The translations under genes were made by a program, and so were the position numbers. Positions 40,857 through 43,632 of a stretch of DNA of 43,632 nt are shown here, one piece after another. Origin of the DNA: Rhodovarius sp. (GTDB lineage Bacteria; Pseudomonadota; Alphaproteobacteria; Acetobacterales; Acetobacteraceae). The stretch covers positions 1 through 43,632 of the forward strand of contig JANWYF010000078.1 in the NCBI GenBank assembly GCA_025057055.1. Reading direction: 5' to 3'. Under the pieces are notes generated by a model. The model was not told where the DNA came from. It saw only the letters and a list, made by a program, of their open reading frames with translations, and searched no databases. Every line of letters begins with the position of its first letter. Positions within the stretch are counted from its first letter, which is position 1.

Positions 40857-41675
40857 CTACACCATGTGGGCAGAACCCGCCTCAGGGGAAGCCCCCCCGC
40901 CCCCCGGTGCGTCGCCCCCCCTCATGCCCTGTGCCTCGGCCAAGGCGGCCACCCGCTCCAGGAGCCGCAGCCGGGCCTCCGGCAGGGGGCGGTGCTGCTG
41001 GCCGAAGGCGTCGCGGGCCAGGAAATGGCCAGTCAGCCGCAGCCCGGCCAGCCACTCGGCCGGGCCGGCTGCCGCCGCCTCCTCCTCCAGGAGCAGGAAG
41101 CGCGGCAGCGGCAGAAGTCGCGGCGCATAGGCCCCGGCCGCGGCGGCCGAGACGGCGCGGCCGCTGCGCGGAGAGACGAAGGCGAGCCCCTCGCTCCGCC
41201 CGCTCACCGCGCAGGCCGAGAGATCGAGCCCGTAGCCGAGTTCGGCAAGCAGCGTGAGCTCCCAGCGGATCAGGGCCGGCACCGCCCGCGAAGCATCATG
41301 CGCCAGCGCGAGCAGGACCGAGACCAGCCCGTGAAAGCTCTGCGGATGGGCGAGGCGTTCGGGCAGCGCGCCCTCGGCCACGGCGCATCCGGCGGCGAGC
41401 ACGGCCAGCGCCAGCGGGTCGGCCATCGCCAACGCCGCCACGGGATGCAGCAGCTCGCCGCGCAGGCTGCCCAGATGTTCGGGGCGGCGCGCCTGCCAGC
41501 GGGCCTCGACCAGGTTGCCGGGCTGCCAGACCGCCGCCTGGGCCCGCGAATCGCCGCCCGGGACATGGGCCGGGTGGCGGCCCAGCGCCTCGGTCAGCAG
41601 CGTCACGACCGCCCCGCCCGGCCCATGCGGCCGCACCGCCAGCACCACCGCCGCCCCCTCCCACTCGACCGCCAT
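40857..41675 (-). CDS. recO: DNA repair protein RecO
   Basis: 272 residues. Recombination mediator that helps load RecA in the RecFOR pathway. N-terminal OB fold [27 protein letters not shown], given as a landmark for residues 7-33, then a helical domain. The alphaproteobacterial form lacks a clear cysteine zinc site. The ATG at 41675 has GAGG five bases upstream and gives the usual length; a longer opening to 41876 adds alanine/arginine-rich sequence only. The C-terminus after about residue 250 is glycine/proline-rich and probably disordered. Confidence 0.88.
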   Translation of the reverse strand: MAVEWEGAAVVLAVRPHGPGGAVVTLLTEALGRHPAHVPGGDSRAQAAVWQPGNLVEARWQARRPEHLGSLRGELLHPVAALAMADPLALAVLAAGCAVAEGALPERLAHPQSFHGLVSVLLALAHDASRAVPALIRWELTLLAELGYGLDLSACAVSGRSEGLAFVSPRSGRAVSAAAAGAYAPRLLPLPRFLLLEEEAAAAGPAEWLAGLRLTGHFLARDAFGQQHRPLPEARLRLLERVAALAEAQGMRGGDAPGGGGASPEAGSAHMV

Positions 41676-41881
41676 CGCCGCCTCGTCCTCTTCCACCTCT
41701 GCAGCCGGCGCCGCCCTGCCCCGCGAACACCGCCGGCCTCGCGCCCGCCCCCGCCCCCTGGCGCCGAGAGGGGCGGCGGCTACTCTCGCCGCGCCATGCC
41801 ACTGCCCCGTCCCACCGCCGCGCCCCGCCGCCGCTCGACCATCCCGCTGCCGCCCGCGCGGCCGAACGCGGAGCAACGCCG

Positions 41882-43042
41882 ATGAGCGCCCGCCGCGCCG
41901 CCGCCGCCCTCTGCCTCGATGATTTCGAGGCGCTGGCCCGTCGCCACCTGCCGCGCCCGGTCTTCGGATATGTCGCCGGGGCCACCGAACGCAACGAGAG
42001 CCTGGCGGACAACGCCGCCGCCTTCGCCGAATGGGCCTTCCTGCCCCGGGTGCTGCGCGACGTCTCGCGCCGCCGCACGGTGCGGGTGCTCTTCGGCCGG
42101 GAATGGGCCGCGCCCTTCGGCATCGCGCCGATGGGGCTGGCCGCGCTGGCCGCCTATCGCGGCGATATCGTGCTGGCGCGCGCCGCCGCCCAGGCCGGGG
42201 TGCCGATGATCCTCTCCGGCTCCTCCCTCATCCGCATGGAGGAGGTGATCGCCGCCAACCCCGAAGCCTGGTTCCAGGCCTATCTGCCCGGGGATGCCCG
42301 GCGCATCGAGGCGCTGATCGACCGCGCCGCGGCGGCCGGCTTCCGCACCCTGATCCTGACTGTCGATGTGGCGGTGCTGCCCAACCGGGAAAACAATGTC
42401 CGCAACGGTTTTTCCACGCCGCTCAGGCCCTCTCTGCGGCTCCTCTGGCAGGGGCTGACCCATCCGCGCTGGTCGGTCGGGACCTTCCTGCGGACCTGGC
42501 TGCGCCATGGCATGCCGCATTTCGAAAACAGCTTCGCCGAACGTGGCGCGCCCATCCTCTCGCGCCATGTCGAGCGGGACTTCACCGCGCGCGATCACCT
42601 CAACTGGGAGCATCTGGCCCTCATCCGCCGCCGCTGGCCGGGTATCCTGATCGTCAAGGGGGTCCTGCACCCCGAGGATGCGCGCCGCGCCGCCGGCGAG
42701 GGGGCGGAAGGGGTGATCGTGAGCAACCACGGCGGCCGCCAGCTCGACGGGGCGGTGGCGGCGCTCAGGGTCCTGCCCGCGCTGCGCCAGGCGGTGGGGG
42801 GGATTACCCTCATGCTGGACGGCGGGATCCGCCGCGGCACCGATGTGCTCAAGGCGCTCGCCCTTGGGGCCGATTTCGTGTTCGTCGGCCGGCCCATGCT
42901 CTATGCCGCCGCCGTGGCGGGAGAGGCGGGGGTGGCGCGGGCCATCGCCCTCCTCAAGGGAGAGATCGACCGCAACATGGCCCTGCTCGGGATCGAGCGG
43001 CTGGAGGAGCTCTCGCCCGAATGCCTCATCCGCCGGCGCTGA
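41882..43042 (+). CDS. FMN-dependent alpha-hydroxy acid oxidase/dehydrogenase (LldD/glycolate-oxidase family)
   Basis: 386 residues, TIM-barrel flavoprotein oxidising L-2-hydroxy acids such as lactate, glycolate or mandelate. FMN and active-site landmarks: Tyr30 (FGYVAGATE), IAPMGL at 81-86, FQAYLPGD with Tyr134, Lys259 (ILIVKGV), and SNHGGRQLDG at 281-290 with catalytic His283. GGAG lies eight bases before the ATG. It is the only plus-strand gene in the right part, placed between recO and era, both minus. Substrate and electron acceptor cannot be told from sequence. Confidence 0.92.
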   Translation: MSARRAAAALCLDDFEALARRHLPRPVFGYVAGATERNESLADNAAAFAEWAFLPRVLRDVSRRRTVRVLFGREWAAPFGIAPMGLAALAAYRGDIVLARAAAQAGVPMILSGSSLIRMEEVIAANPEAWFQAYLPGDARRIEALIDRAAAAGFRTLILTVDVAVLPNRENNVRNGFSTPLRPSLRLLWQGLTHPRWSVGTFLRTWLRHGMPHFENSFAERGAPILSRHVERDFTARDHLNWEHLALIRRRWPGILIVKGVLHPEDARRAAGEGAEGVIVSNHGGRQLDGAVAALRVLPALRQAVGGITLMLDGGIRRGTDVLKALALGADFVFVGRPMLYAAAVAGEAGVARAIALLKGEIDRNMALLGIERLEELSPECLIRRR

Positions 43043-43367
43043 GCGCGGGCCTGACCGGCGCGGCCCGGCGCGCCGCACCGCTTGCGCCCGAAGCCGCCCG
43101 CGCCCCCGGGCCGCTGGCCGGCCGCACCCGAAGGCGGGCCGCCCAGCCGGGAACCGGCTGCGAGGCTGTGCGGGCCTGCGCCGCAGCCCGCCGCAGCGCT
43201 CGGCAGCCGCGGAGGATGCACCGCCTTGCCGGCCCTGCCGGCTGCGGGCCTGCGCACCGTGCGGCGCGACGCTGAACAGGGCAGCGGAGCATGCGGCCGT
43301 GCGGCAGGGCTCTACCCCGCAGCCCGCCCGCGCCGCCCTGGTGCGGTCGCAGGCGCGGGTCTTCTCA
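43043..43367. other. Gene-free convergent region between the hydroxy acid oxidase and era
   Basis: 325 very GC-rich bases. No coding frame with family features is visible in either strand. It holds a 13-base direct repeat, TGCGGGCCTGCGC at 43169-43181 and 43243-43255, and several G+C-only hairpins without T-runs (for example GCCGGC repeated around 43229-43242). It may serve as a bidirectional end for the two convergent transcripts; nothing firmer can be said. Confidence 0.5.
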
Positions 43368-43632
43368 CTATCCCGGATCCTCGAGCCCGATCGCGCGGAT
43401 GCGCGCGCGCTCCTCATCCCAGCCCGCGCGTTCCTTGACGTTAAGGAAGAGGTGGACGGGTCGCTGCAGCAGCAGGGCCAGCTCCTCGCGGGCGCGGCGG
43501 CCGATCTCGCGGATGCGTCGCCCCCCCTCGCCGATCAGGATCGCCTTCTGCCCCGGGCGGCTGACATAGATCGTGCAATCGACCCGCACCGACCCGTCCG
43601 GGCGCTCCTGCCAGGATTCGGTCTCCACGCTG
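43368..43632 (-). CDS. era: GTPase Era, C-terminal KH-domain part (gene continues beyond the window)
   Basis: Only the last 87 or so residues are in view. They form the KH domain that binds the 3' end of 16S rRNA: DCTIYVSRPGQKAILIGEGG with the GxxG loop as GEGG, then RRIREIGRRAREELALLL, VHLFLNVK and the ending GWDEERARIRAIGLED. This matches the C-terminus of Era, and era next to recO is the standard order. The GTPase domain lies outside the window. Confidence 0.9.
   Translation of the reverse strand, partial: SVETESWQERPDGSVRVDCTIYVSRPGQKAILIGEGGRRIREIGRRAREELALLLQRPVHLFLNVKERAGWDEERARIRAIGLEDPG

Noticed and set aside
41780-43417. Minus-strand open frame opposite the alpha-hydroxy acid oxidase
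   Set aside because: The plus-strand gene has all flavin and active-site motifs; the opposite frame has none.

Overview
The window is a GC-rich, densely packed chromosomal segment from an alphaproteobacterium. Gene order points to Rhodospirillales, most likely Acetobacteraceae or a relative: clpP-clpX-lon-hupB, then nuoA-N-birA-coaX-rnj-DUF1467-proS, plus a plsC-miaB-ybeZ-ybeY-corC-lnt block. The family assignment is an inference from synteny and base composition. Nearly all genes lie on the minus strand; only sixA, a CHAD gene, an SNase-like gene and an alpha-hydroxy acid oxidase are on plus. I see no rRNA, insertion sequence, prophage or CRISPR array.

Left part (1-8717, minus strand). The window opens inside lnt. 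Reading upstream along the minus strand come corC/ybeX, ybeY, ybeZ and miaB, which overlap or nearly touch, then plsC. This is the conserved RNA-maturation and envelope block (tRNA ms2i6A synthesis, 16S rRNA processing, lipoprotein N-acylation, phosphatidic acid synthesis). An iron-sulfur photolyase, translationally coupled to a small secreted-type protein, follows.

Accessory patch (8844-16092). A short-chain dehydrogenase lacking the usual tyrosine is divergent from sixA, a CHAD protein with a degenerate CYTH-like N-terminus, and an SNase-fold protein lacking the usual catalytic acidic residues. Convergent with these is a four-gene molybdenum-hydroxylase maturation cluster directly behind proS: a CoxE-like VWA protein, XdhC split into two ORFs, and a fused molybdopterin-binding/MobA-like nucleotidyltransferase. 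No hydroxylase structural genes and no MoxR/CoxD ATPase are in view.

Centre (16100-35243). proS, an intergenic region with a candidate structured small RNA ending in a clear terminator, DUF1467, ribonuclease J, coaX, birA, and the complete 14-gene nuo operon for respiratory complex I. Stop/start overlaps run almost without break from nuoA to coaX, so complex I is probably co-expressed with biotin ligase, type III pantothenate kinase and RNase J.

Right part (35398-43632). tRNA-Asp (with its own promoter) and tRNA-Val precede hupB, lon, clpX and clpP (nucleoid protein and ATP-dependent proteolysis), then recO. An FMN-dependent alpha-hydroxy acid oxidase on the plus strand sits between recO and the 3' end of era, which runs off the window.

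Most of the window is housekeeping. The most promising unexplained items are the candidate small RNA at 17606-17776, the CYTH-like/CHAD protein next to SixA, and the orphan molybdoenzyme maturation cluster.
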